Notes under the pieces: model-generated
Told to the model about the DNA's origin: nothing
What the model saw: only the letters and a program-made list of their open reading frames with translations
The model's database searches: none
Shown here: positions 6,524 to 14,996 of the stretch, in pieces
Layout of the letters: each line of letters opens with the position of its first letter
How positions within the stretch are numbered: position 1 is the first letter of the stretch
DNA from: JBMNQI01 sp050944055
Lineage (GTDB): Bacteria > Bacillota > Clostridia > Oscillospirales > Oscillospiraceae
Length of the DNA: 30,447 bases
Assembly (NCBI GenBank): GCA_050944055.1
Contig: JBMNQI010000025.1
Coordinates: forward strand, 1-30,447
Reading direction: 5' to 3'
Made by a program: the position numbers and the translations under genes

Positions 6524-8500
6524 ATGTTTAAACTGAAATATCCTCATTTGTTCGAGCCTGTACGAATAGGCCCCCTCCTCATGAGAAACCGCATTATGTC
6601 CTCGCCCGCCTCCCAGGCGGAGATTGACAACATGGGCTTTCTCACAGACAGGAATATATCGTTCTATAAACGCCGCGCGCAGGGCGGCGCGGGCATAGTT
6701 ACCGTGGGCGACTGTATCGTGCACGAAACCGGTATAGACCACCCGAAACAGGTGAAGATGTGGGAGGGCGGCGGCCAGCTCGTCCTTCCCTCCCTCACTC
6801 AGGCGGCCTACGCTATAAAGCAGCACGGCGCCATCGCGAATATTCAGCTTTCCCACGGCGGCGAGCTGTGCGAACCGGCTTTCGTCCCCGGCGGAAAGGT
6901 CTATGGGCCGCGGCATTTTATAGACGGCTTCGGAGACGAGATTTTCGAGATGGATATCGACATGATCCATGAGATAACCGAAGCCTTCGGCGACGCCGCG
7001 GCGACGGCTAAATATGCCGGCTTCGATATGTGCCAGTTACACGCGGGGCATCACTGGCTCTTAGGCCAGTTCCTCTCGCGCACAAGCAACCAGCGCGGCG
7101 ACGAATACGGAGGTTCCCTGGAAAACCGCGCGCGCTTCCTCCTGGAGGTCATAGCTAACGTCAGAGAGAAATGCGGCGCGCTATTCCCGATAGAGGTGCG
7201 TATCAGTGCCACGGAATTCCCCGAGCTCACACCGGACGCTCCCAACGGCATAACCATCGAGGAGGCCTGCGCTCTTGCCGAGCTTTTAGACGGAAAGGTG
7301 GAAATAATACACTGTTCCGTGGGCAACGCCTACTATAGAGAGCTTTCCCGCAAAGGGCATCCTTCCATGTTCGAGCCGCACGGGGCAAACGTCAAATACG
7401 CAGCTGAAATCAAGAAGCATGTCGCGAAGTCCCTCGTAGCCTGCGTGGGCGGCCTGAGCATACCCGATGAGATGGAGGAGATTATTGCGTCCGGCAAGGC
7501 CGATATCTGCGCCATAGGGCGCGCGCTGATCGCCGACCCGGATATTCCAAGAAAAGCAAGAGCGGGACGCGACGACGATATTCGCCCCTGCCTGCGCTGC
7601 TCGGTCTGCCTTGCGAGCATGACGGATCAGCACATCCTCAAATGCACAGTTAACCCTATAATGGGCAGGGAGCTTGAAAACCAGTTCGCATTCCCGGCCG
7701 CAGAGCCAAAGCGCGTGTTGATAGCCGGCGGCGGCCCAGCCGGTATGCAGTGCGCTCTCACGGCGGTCTCCCGCGGCCACGAGGTCACGTTATGCGAGAA
7801 AGGGCCTGCGCTGGGAGGCATGCTCAACAAGGCGACACACGAGAGTTTCAAGAACGACCTCGAGCGGTACAGGCAGTACCTTATCCGCCAGGTTCAAAAA
7901 TCCGGAATAAAAGTTCTTCTGAACACCGATGTGACGGCGGAGTATGTAAACGCCATGGAGCCGGATGTTTTGGTGATCGCTGTCGGTGCTTCGCCCGTTG
8001 TGCTGCCTCTGCCCGGAATGGATGGGGGCAACGTCCTTATGGCCACCGAGATGTACGACAACGGGGAGCCGGAGATTGGCAAACGCGTCGCCGTCATGGG
8101 CGGAGGGCTGGTCGGCTGTGAAATTGCCGTGGGCCTCCATTCGCGCGGCCACGAGGTCCATATTATCGAGATGCAGGACGATTATGCGCCCGAGTGCAAC
8201 CACTATCATAAGATCGCGCTTACAGCCGAGCTTGAAAAGGGCGTGCACCTGCACCTTGGGGTGCGCTGCGCCGAGATAACTCCCAAAGGTGTCCGCGGCA
8301 ACGACGTGAAAACAGGCGAAGACGTTTTTGTTGAAGCCGACACCGTAATTTCCTGCTTCGGCCTGCGCAGCCGCAGCGACGCCGTCGACGCGCTCTATAG
8401 GGCAAATGTTCCCCATATCATACATATAGGCGACTGTGCCTATCCCCGGCAGGTCACTCAGGCCGTGCACGAGGGGCACAACGCCGCAATGGATTTCTGA
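6524..8500 (+). CDS. Old Yellow Enzyme/NAD(P)-reductase fusion 1 (BaiCD/BaiH/FadH-like)
   Basis: 658 aa, the usual size for the class. Residues 1-345 are an FMN-binding TIM barrel (YPHLFEPVRIG start, GSLENRARF loop). A 4Fe-4S site follows: Cys356-x2-Cys359-x2-Cys362-x11-Cys374, the trimethylamine-dehydrogenase spacing rather than the x2-x3 of FadH. An FAD Rossmann motif (VLIAGGGPAGM) and an NAD(P) motif (VAVMGGGLVGCE) follow. Such enzymes pass electrons NAD(P)H-FAD-FeS-FMN to reduce an activated C=C bond. BaiCD and BaiH, the steroid reductases OsrA/OsrB and dienoyl-CoA reductase are relatives. At the usual active-site Tyr of 'HGYL' it has Trp178 (GHHWLL). Fourth gene of the SnoaL operon; RBS AAAGGAAC. 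Its last about 54 nt are echoed at 16610-16665. Confidence 0.9.
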   Translation: MFKLKYPHLFEPVRIGPLLMRNRIMSSPASQAEIDNMGFLTDRNISFYKRRAQGGAGIVTVGDCIVHETGIDHPKQVKMWEGGGQLVLPSLTQAAYAIKQHGAIANIQLSHGGELCEPAFVPGGKVYGPRHFIDGFGDEIFEMDIDMIHEITEAFGDAAATAKYAGFDMCQLHAGHHWLLGQFLSRTSNQRGDEYGGSLENRARFLLEVIANVREKCGALFPIEVRISATEFPELTPDAPNGITIEEACALAELLDGKVEIIHCSVGNAYYRELSRKGHPSMFEPHGANVKYAAEIKKHVAKSLVACVGGLSIPDEMEEIIASGKADICAIGRALIADPDIPRKARAGRDDDIRPCLRCSVCLASMTDQHILKCTVNPIMGRELENQFAFPAAEPKRVLIAGGGPAGMQCALTAVSRGHEVTLCEKGPALGGMLNKATHESFKNDLERYRQYLIRQVQKSGIKVLLNTDVTAEYVNAMEPDVLVIAVGASPVVLPLPGMDGGNVLMATEMYDNGEPEIGKRVAVMGGGLVGCEIAVGLHSRGHEVHIIEMQDDYAPECNHYHKIALTAELEKGVHLHLGVRCAEITPKGVRGNDVKTGEDVFVEADTVISCFGLRSRSDAVDALYRANVPHIIHIGDCAYPRQVTQAVHEGHNAAMDF

Positions 8501-8805
8501 TTGTTAGTGGATGTTTCCAAAAACGGCGTTAAAAAACATTTTGCCCCGAAATTATTAACCGCTGACTCTACACGCCTGCCTAAGCACACAGGGTCAGCGA
8601 TTAATTGAGGTTAGGAAATTTCAGCCAGGCAAAAATTCTTCGCTTTTGCGGATATCCGGGATGGAAACCGCTGAACCAAGTTTATTCCAGCAGTGCTGGT
8701 GATATCATGATCATTATAAATCGGCGCTATTGCGCCGTCTATCCCGTATGAGTACTATGCGACTTGTTTGCGGTTAGAAGCATAAAAAGCAGGTGATGTC
8801 CTAAA
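8501..8805. other. Intergenic region before the LysR pair with two inverted repeats
   Basis: No gene seen. CGCTGAC (8560-8566) pairs with GTCAGCG (8593-8599), and the flanks extend the dyad imperfectly (TTAAC / ATTAA). CGGCGC-TATT-GCGCCG forms a small hairpin at 8722-8737. Neither is followed by a T run. The first could be an operator for the LysR genes or a weak transcript end for the operon. Confidence 0.4.
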
Positions 8806-9696
8806 ATGAACGATCTCTCCATAGTCTGTTTTTTGTCGGTGGCCAGGACGCTGAATTTCGCCTTGACCGCCGAGGAGCTGTACACCACACAGCAGGCTGT
8901 AAGCCGAAACATTCAAAACTTGGAGAAGGAGCTGGGCTTTACTCTGTTTCATCGCCATTACCATACCGTCAGGCTCACACACGCGGGCGAGGAGTTTTAC
9001 AAGGCGTTTTCCGAATATTCACAAAGCCTTGCCACGTATTCCCGGATTGTAGAAGATGACGCTTCCATCGAAACGCTTAGGATTGGATGGACCAAATGGT
9101 CGGGATTGCCTCCGGAACTGAGTTTGAAAATGAAGGGTTTTGTAAAGCAATACCCAAATACGATAAAAATAAGGACATTGGAGATTTCTGACTGCGCTGT
9201 ATATGAATCTTTAAGAACCGGCGAAGTGGAAGTCGCTATTATTCCAAGATATCTTGCTGGTAATTTTGACGACGATTTTATTGTTTTGCCCGTTGCGGAA
9301 ATACCTCTCTATATTGTAATTGAGTCCGATCATCCGCTTATAACTCTGCCCTCGATTGCAAATGTGCTCCTTACATTAACGCATATTACAAGCTATGCGG
9401 GAGAACCGGACGAAAACGCTGTCAAACAGCGGGTTTACCGGGAATACGAAAGACTCGATTACTTCCCGAAATCAGTTGATGTGCTTCCCAATTTAGAGTC
9501 TGTTTTTACGGAAGTATTAATGGGAAACGGCGTTACATTTTCCCCGGCCAATCGTTTTTCTGAATGCGATAATCTGGCAATGCTCCCTCTGCCCCGGACG
9601 GCGACGATCTCAACAGTACGGCTGCGCAGAAACGAGGATAAACATGTGCTCGCTTTTGAGAAGTATCTGATGGATAAGAGAGTAGATATAGAATGA
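8806..9696 (+). CDS. LysR-family transcriptional regulator 1
   Basis: 296 aa. N-terminal winged helix at about 1-60 with family signature (FLSVARTLNFALTAEELYTTQQAVSRNIQNLEKELG, shown here as a region), then a linker helix and a periplasmic-binding-protein-like effector domain from about 90. The effector domain includes AIIPRYLAGNFDDDF and IPLYIVIESDHPL. LysR proteins usually bind a pathway intermediate and activate nearby operons. It sits between two OYE operons and overlaps the next LysR gene by 4 bases (ATGA). The upstream RBS is weak (AGGTGATG about 10 nt away). Confidence 0.9.
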   Translation: MNDLSIVCFLSVARTLNFALTAEELYTTQQAVSRNIQNLEKELGFTLFHRHYHTVRLTHAGEEFYKAFSEYSQSLATYSRIVEDDASIETLRIGWTKWSGLPPELSLKMKGFVKQYPNTIKIRTLEISDCAVYESLRTGEVEVAIIPRYLAGNFDDDFIVLPVAEIPLYIVIESDHPLITLPSIANVLLTLTHITSYAGEPDENAVKQRVYREYERLDYFPKSVDVLPNLESVFTEVLMGNGVTFSPANRFSECDNLAMLPLPRTATISTVRLRRNEDKHVLAFEKYLMDKRVDIE

Positions 9697-10586
9697 ACGA
9701 CACACAGATACAGTGTTTTCTTACAGCCGCCAGAACGCTTAACTTTACTCAGACGGCAGATATGCTGCACTTCTCACCCCAAGCGGTAAGCAAAAATATC
9801 TACTGCTTGGAGAGAGAATTGAACGTACGGCTGTTTAACCGGACCCCTAGAGGAATCGTACTTACAAAGGCCGGCGAGAAATATACCGAGTTTTTTTCAA
9901 AACAGAAAAAATTAATTCCCCGCGTTACGAAGAACCTGCAGGCCATCTATCAGAGGATGCGCCACGGCTTTTCGATCGGTTATTCCGCATGGATAGATCC
10001 GTTCGGGGAAATCAACAGAGGAATCAAGCAATTTCGCTTGAAAAACCCTGCAATCGTTTTTTCCGGCAGACAGTATCATAACAAAGAGCTTATACTTGAA
10101 TTGGAGAAAGGCGGGCTTGATCTGGTCTTATTGCCGGAAAATCAAATCGTTTCACATAGCGAATTTGAAATTTGTCCCATTGCAAACGAGGATATTTCCC
10201 TATATGTTCCTGTCAGCGAGTGTGGTGAAGATTGGGATGGCAAACCTGATCATAATTGTTGGGGGTTGCCTTTTCTTCTGACGACGGCCTGGGAATGGAG
10301 CTATTTGGAGAGAAAGCAGATAATAGAAAAGGAATTGGAGAAGCTTGGCATAAATCCTCCAAGAGTGGAGTTTTTGCCCAATATTCAATCTGTTTTTGCA
10401 GAGATGCAGACAAATCCGTGTGTCACCGTTCATGACAGTATTTTTAGTTATGCCAATAAAATACCCGGCATTTGTCACGCATCGCTCGGTTCCAGAACGT
10501 ATTTGTTTTGTATCTGGCACAGGTTAAATGAAAACCCGATTATACCGATATTTATCGAGCATATGCGGGAGGTATATATTTTTTAA
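9693..10586 (+). CDS. LysR-family transcriptional regulator 2
   Basis: 297 aa, starting inside the stop of LysR 1 (ATGA), so the two are translationally coupled. The DNA-binding domain (FLTAARTLNFTQTADMLHFSPQAVSKNI) is similar to that of LysR 1, but the effector half differs strongly. That suggests an old duplication with different ligands or a hetero-oligomeric regulator pair. The effector domain includes LDLVLLPENQIV and EDISLYVPVSE. An intrinsic terminator follows 80 nt downstream, so the pair forms its own unit. Confidence 0.9.
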   Translation: MNDTQIQCFLTAARTLNFTQTADMLHFSPQAVSKNIYCLERELNVRLFNRTPRGIVLTKAGEKYTEFFSKQKKLIPRVTKNLQAIYQRMRHGFSIGYSAWIDPFGEINRGIKQFRLKNPAIVFSGRQYHNKELILELEKGGLDLVLLPENQIVSHSEFEICPIANEDISLYVPVSECGEDWDGKPDHNCWGLPFLLTTAWEWSYLERKQIIEKELEKLGINPPRVEFLPNIQSVFAEMQTNPCVTVHDSIFSYANKIPGICHASLGSRTYLFCIWHRLNENPIIPIFIEHMREVYIF

Positions 10587-10665
10587 TTACGCATTTTCTG
10601 CTTATAAGCTGCAAAACAAAGATTATGTTTGAAAACCGATATCGCGCTCTGGCGCTGTCATTTTT

Positions 10666-10689
10666 ACCGCTTCCGGGGAAGCGGTTTTT
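10666..10689 (+). terminator. Rho-independent terminator after the LysR pair
   Basis: ACCGCTTCC-GG-GGAAGCGGT followed by TTTT: a 9-bp perfect stem with a T run. Confidence 0.85.
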
Positions 10690-10731
10690 ATGCTCTTAGT
10701 GGGAAGACGCAGGCTTAACCAACATCTTTCT

Positions 10732-10761
10732 TTGACACGGTATATCAGTTTTTGTTATAAC
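10732..10761 (+). promoter_or_regulatory. Promoter of the second OYE operon
   Basis: TTGACA (10732-10737), an 18-nt spacer, then TATAAC (10756-10761), about 100 nt before the 10869 start. GGAAGACG (10702-10709) upstream and CGTCTTCC (10782-10789) downstream form an 8-bp inverted pair flanking the promoter. This is a possible two-site operator, but weak evidence. Confidence 0.65.
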
Positions 10762-10868
10762 TACATGTTTTTGTTGCTTCTCGTCTTCCACGACTTACAT
10801 ATATAATTAAACAAATTTTATAGAGTTCTGATGCTGCACCTGATGGTCTAAGGAGGAAATACATTTTT

Positions 10869-12812
10869 ATGAACGCAAAGTACCCGAATCTGTTGAAACC
10901 GCTTAAAATCGGGCAGTTAACCCTGAAACACAGGATTATCTCAGCGCCTACTTCCCTTGCCGAGCTTTCGGCAAAAGAGCATTATTCGCCGGCAAACATA
11001 ATGTATTATCGCCTGCGGGCCATGGGCGGATCGTCAATTGTAACGGTCGGTGAAGGTATGGTAGATATACAAAGCGGGAAATCGCACCCCCGTCAGGCCG
11101 GATTAAACGATCCAGATCTTATCCCATCGCTAAAGGAACTGGCGGACGCTATCAAATCCGGCGGCGCCGTAGCGTCCATAGAGCTTGATCATGGCGGCGA
11201 GCTGTCTTCCCCGGAGTATCTCGCCAAAGCTTATGTTCCTATGGGGCCTTCGGGCGGCATTGACGAGTACGGCGACTACATAAGAGAGATGACGGAGAAA
11301 GATATGGAGGAAGTCGCTGAGGCATTTGCAAAGGCGGCTTTAACCGCGAAAAAATGCGGTTTTGATATGGTTATGATTCATTGCGCACACGGTTGGCTCC
11401 TGCATCAGTTTATCTCGCCGTTGTCAAACAAGCGTACAGATCGTTTCGGCGGCAGCATTGAAAACCGGGCCCGCTTTCCTATGATGGTGATTGACAGTGT
11501 ACGTGCTGCCGTCGGTAAAAACTTTCCCATAGAAATACGCATCTCCGGAGATGAGATGGCCGAAGGCGGCTACGGTATAGATACGGCTGTCGCTTTCGCA
11601 AAACTGATTGATGAAAAGGTCGATCTTATCCACGTCTCCGCCGGAACCCAGAAAGTGCCTTATTCCGCGGTTCTGATGCACCCGCCGATTTTTTCGCCTG
11701 ACGGCCCTTTTGTTGAGTATGCGCGTGCTATAAAAAAAGAAGTTAATACCCCGGTTGTTGTGGTAGGCGCGCTTTCCGATCCCGCGATGATGGAGGAAAT
11801 CATAGCATCAGGCGCGGCTGACGCCGTCGCGCTCGGCCGCGCTCTCGTCGCGGACCCGTTTTTGCCGACAAAGGTCCTGCGCGGTCAGGAAGAGCTTATC
11901 GTACCCTGCCTCAAATGTCTTGAATGCGAAGGCAGCCTGCACGAGACCCGCACACTGCGCTGCACTGTAAATCCGCTGTCGGGATTTGAGCATGATGCAA
12001 TTTTCCCTCGTGCCGCCGCTTCATCACGTCGCAGGGTTATGATAGTGGGCGGCGGCCCCGGCGGTTGTTCCGCCGCCATAACCGCAGCGGAGCGCGGCCA
12101 CGAGGTCATACTTGTCGAAAAAGCTGACCGGCTCGGCGGCGCGCTGAGATTTGCGGACGGTGTGGATTTTAAGTCGAAGCTTAAAAAGCTCCGCGAATTT
12201 CAGACAAACCGCATTAACTCGCTTCCTGTTGACCTGCGCCTGAACACAACGGCAACACCCGAGCTCATAGCCGAGATAAGCCCCGACACGCTGATAATCG
12301 CCATCGGAGCGGAACCGCTAAGACTCCCGATACCCGGGCTCAACGGCGAAAACGTGATCTTCGCCGCGGACATTGAGGCGATGAAAAATGTTCGGGGCGA
12401 CAAAATCGTCATATGCGGCGGCGGGCTTATCGGATGTGAGGCTGCGCTGCACCTGGCCCATGAAGGCCGCGAAGTAACAATAATCGAGATGCTTGAGGAT
12501 GTCGCAACCGACTGCAACTTCATGCATAAGATAGCGCTCGACGTCGAGCTTTCAAACTGCGTCAAAATAGCAACCGGACACCGCTGCACAAGAATCGAAA
12601 AAGGCTGCGTGTATGCCGTCGATTCCGACGGCGCGGAGAGGAGCTTTAAAGCAGATACAATAATTGTCGCCATGGGCCTTGCCCCGCGCTCGGCTGAGGC
12701 AGACACGCTCTTGGGTATAGTGCCTGAAACAATCCTCATCGGCGACTGCTCAAAGCCGGCAAAGATAATGCAGGCTATACACGCCGGCTATAACGCTGCC
12801 GTCAATCTGTAA
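10869..12812 (+). CDS. Old Yellow Enzyme/NAD(P)-reductase fusion 2
   Basis: 647 aa, same architecture as fusion 1. The FMN barrel spans about 1-335 (YPNLLKPLKIG; GGSIENRARF). The 4Fe-4S Cys are 347, 350, 353 and 365 (x2-x2-x11). The FAD motif is VMIVGGGPGGCS, and the NAD(P) motif is VICGGGLIGCE. The active-site segment is CAHGWLLHQFIS, with Trp176 where most relatives have Tyr. It is well diverged from fusions 1 and 3, so the three probably act on different double bonds or different stereochemistry. RBS AAGGAGG lies about 12 nt from ATG, a longish gap. Own promoter at 10732-10761, and the next OYE gene follows after 22 nt in the same operon. Confidence 0.9.
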   Translation: MNAKYPNLLKPLKIGQLTLKHRIISAPTSLAELSAKEHYSPANIMYYRLRAMGGSSIVTVGEGMVDIQSGKSHPRQAGLNDPDLIPSLKELADAIKSGGAVASIELDHGGELSSPEYLAKAYVPMGPSGGIDEYGDYIREMTEKDMEEVAEAFAKAALTAKKCGFDMVMIHCAHGWLLHQFISPLSNKRTDRFGGSIENRARFPMMVIDSVRAAVGKNFPIEIRISGDEMAEGGYGIDTAVAFAKLIDEKVDLIHVSAGTQKVPYSAVLMHPPIFSPDGPFVEYARAIKKEVNTPVVVVGALSDPAMMEEIIASGAADAVALGRALVADPFLPTKVLRGQEELIVPCLKCLECEGSLHETRTLRCTVNPLSGFEHDAIFPRAAASSRRRVMIVGGGPGGCSAAITAAERGHEVILVEKADRLGGALRFADGVDFKSKLKKLREFQTNRINSLPVDLRLNTTATPELIAEISPDTLIIAIGAEPLRLPIPGLNGENVIFAADIEAMKNVRGDKIVICGGGLIGCEAALHLAHEGREVTIIEMLEDVATDCNFMHKIALDVELSNCVKIATGHRCTRIEKGCVYAVDSDGAERSFKADTIIVAMGLAPRSAEADTLLGIVPETILIGDCSKPAKIMQAIHAGYNAAVNL

Positions 12813-12834
12813 TATGTCATAAGTTGATTAAAAA

Positions 12835-14823
12835 ATGTTTATGAAAGGTATGAAACTGCAAATGGAATTGATTTATCCTCATTTATTCAGCCCGCTCGCC
12901 GTCAAAAAAACTATTTATAAGAACCGGATTGTCTGCGCGCCTATGGGCGGTGTTGAGATCAAGGATCAGCATATCAGGCCGGAAATACGAGACTTAATCA
13001 GATTTAAGCTTTCAGGAGGAGCGGCGGCATTTATCGTCGGCGAGTGCCCGGTATCGCATGAAACCGCGCGAGCTTTTGAATTTTATGATTATAATGACCC
13101 TGTGAATATGTCGGCTCTTCGTGAGCTCGTAGGCTTTATAAAAGAGAAAGACCCCGATACCGTAGCTACGATTGAGCTTATGCACGCCGGCGACTCGATT
13201 GCCGAGCCCGACGATGAGCACCCCGCCATAGGGCCTTCCGGGTATGTGCGCGCCGACGGCGCGACGGTCCGGGAGCTGAGCGAGGCGGATATTAATAAGA
13301 TCTGCACCGATTTCGCTGCGCTTGCCGCACACTGCAAAGATGCGGGTTTTGACGGAGTTCTTGTTCATATGGGCCATGGCTGGCTTTTCAGCCAGTTCCT
13401 TTCACCCCTGGTCAATATACGTACCGATAAATTCGGCGGCAGCCTTGAGAACCGCGCGAGGATATCTTTGATGACGCTGAAAGAGATACGTAAGGCCTGC
13501 GGCGATAATTTCCTTATAGAGTGCCGAATCAGCGGCGACGATCACCTCAAAGGCAGCTACAGCCTTGATGAAATATGTGATTATTGCCGCATGATATCGG
13601 AGTATGCCGATATTATTCATGTTTCCGCCGGCCACTACCGTGATCCAATGCGTACGCTGATGGTTTCCTGCATGTATGATGAGCACGGCTGCAATGTCGA
13701 AGTAGCGGCGAAGATAAAGCAAAACTTATCCATACCTGTTGCCGTCGTCGGCGGCATAAATACGCCGGAAAAGGCCGAGGAAATAATCGCAGCCGGAAAA
13801 GCGGACCTCGTCGTTCTGGGCAGGCAGATGCTCGCCGACCCAATGTTCCCCGAAAAGGCGGCAGGCGGACGCAGCGGTGAAATTAAAAGCTGCCTGCGCT
13901 GTATGCGTTGTTTTCCCGGTCCAATTGAGGAGGTTATCGCCGAGATGGGCGGCCTGCTTCCCGGGTGCACGATAAATCCTGAGCTCGAACAAAACGGTCA
14001 TTATAAGCCGGAAAAAGCGGACAAACCAAAACGGGTGCTCGTTGTCGGCGGCGGCGTAGCGGGAATGCAGGCGGCTGTGACGGCATCAGACCGGGGTCAC
14101 AAAGTCGTTCTTCTTGAAAAGTCCGGTGAGCTTGGCGGGATACTAAACTACGCAAGACATGACAAAGACAAGTCTGACCTGAAACGCTTCGCGGATGCGA
14201 TGGCAGCCCAGGTTAAGTCTAGTAGTGTAGAAGTGCGGAAAAATGTCATGCTTACAGAGGAAATAATCAGGGAATTTGACCCGGACACGGTCATTGCCGC
14301 TATTGGCTCATCCCCGCTCATGCCGCCTATACCCGGACTGGACAATCCGGCCATAGTCCTAGCTATCGACGCCTATGATCCCGCCACGAAGATAGGCAGC
14401 AACATAATTATACTCGGCGGTGGTCAGGTCGGCTGCGAAACCGCGATACATCTAAGCCGTCTCGGCAAAAAGGTGACAATTGTTGAGATGCGCGACTCTC
14501 TGGCCCCCGACGCTTACAGGCTGCACAGGCACAAACTGAACGATTTGATAGCTGCCGACAGCAGCATAGACTGCATACTCGGCGCGACGTGCAGGCGGAT
14601 CAAGTCGGACGGCGTCACGGTTGAGATCGAGCTGACCGACGGCAGCCAGCGCACTCTTTCAGCCGAAACGGTAATCACCGCTCTCGGCATGAAAGCAAAT
14701 TCACACGAGGATATAAGGGCCTTGTCCGCAGGACGCGAATATTATGCGATTGGCGACTGTGTGAAGGCAAGAAAAATCTACGATGCTGTCAAAGAAGGAT
14801 TTCTCGTTGCGTGTGGCATCTAG
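12835..14823 (+). CDS. Old Yellow Enzyme/NAD(P)-reductase fusion 3
   Basis: 662 aa from ATG12835. The conserved start of the barrel (ELIYPHLFSPLAV) fits ATG12862 as well, and no strong RBS decides between them. Barrel landmarks are HMGHGWLFSQFLS (Trp183 in place of Tyr) and GGSLENRAR. The Fe-S region is altered: Cys353, 356 and 359 are regular, but the fourth, Cys378, comes after 18 residues instead of 11, indicating a 7-residue insertion. The FAD motif is VLVVGGGVAGMQ, and the NAD(P) motif is IIILGGGQVGCE. It is co-transcribed with fusion 2. The two could form a pair acting on opposite stereoisomers, as BaiCD and BaiH do; this is inference. Substrate unknown. Confidence 0.88.
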   Translation: MFMKGMKLQMELIYPHLFSPLAVKKTIYKNRIVCAPMGGVEIKDQHIRPEIRDLIRFKLSGGAAAFIVGECPVSHETARAFEFYDYNDPVNMSALRELVGFIKEKDPDTVATIELMHAGDSIAEPDDEHPAIGPSGYVRADGATVRELSEADINKICTDFAALAAHCKDAGFDGVLVHMGHGWLFSQFLSPLVNIRTDKFGGSLENRARISLMTLKEIRKACGDNFLIECRISGDDHLKGSYSLDEICDYCRMISEYADIIHVSAGHYRDPMRTLMVSCMYDEHGCNVEVAAKIKQNLSIPVAVVGGINTPEKAEEIIAAGKADLVVLGRQMLADPMFPEKAAGGRSGEIKSCLRCMRCFPGPIEEVIAEMGGLLPGCTINPELEQNGHYKPEKADKPKRVLVVGGGVAGMQAAVTASDRGHKVVLLEKSGELGGILNYARHDKDKSDLKRFADAMAAQVKSSSVEVRKNVMLTEEIIREFDPDTVIAAIGSSPLMPPIPGLDNPAIVLAIDAYDPATKIGSNIIILGGGQVGCETAIHLSRLGKKVTIVEMRDSLAPDAYRLHRHKLNDLIAADSSIDCILGATCRRIKSDGVTVEIELTDGSQRTLSAETVITALGMKANSHEDIRALSAGREYYAIGDCVKARKIYDAVKEGFLVACGI

Positions 14824-14996
14824 CAGACTTTGTGGCAGGAAGTATCAACCTGTGCATATTAAGTCACCGTAAACCAGTCTGGTTGTGTCAGGCAGGCTCA
14901 CGGGCGCCATGCCGAACGAAACTGTCGTTATCCATTAAGCTGTTTCTATTGATCGGTTAAGCACACAGTTAAATCAAAAAACGGAGGGAAAAAAAC

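Noticed and set aside
8722..8737. A terminator at the small GGCGC-TATT-GCGCC hairpin
   Set aside because: Only 6 bp and no T run on either strand.
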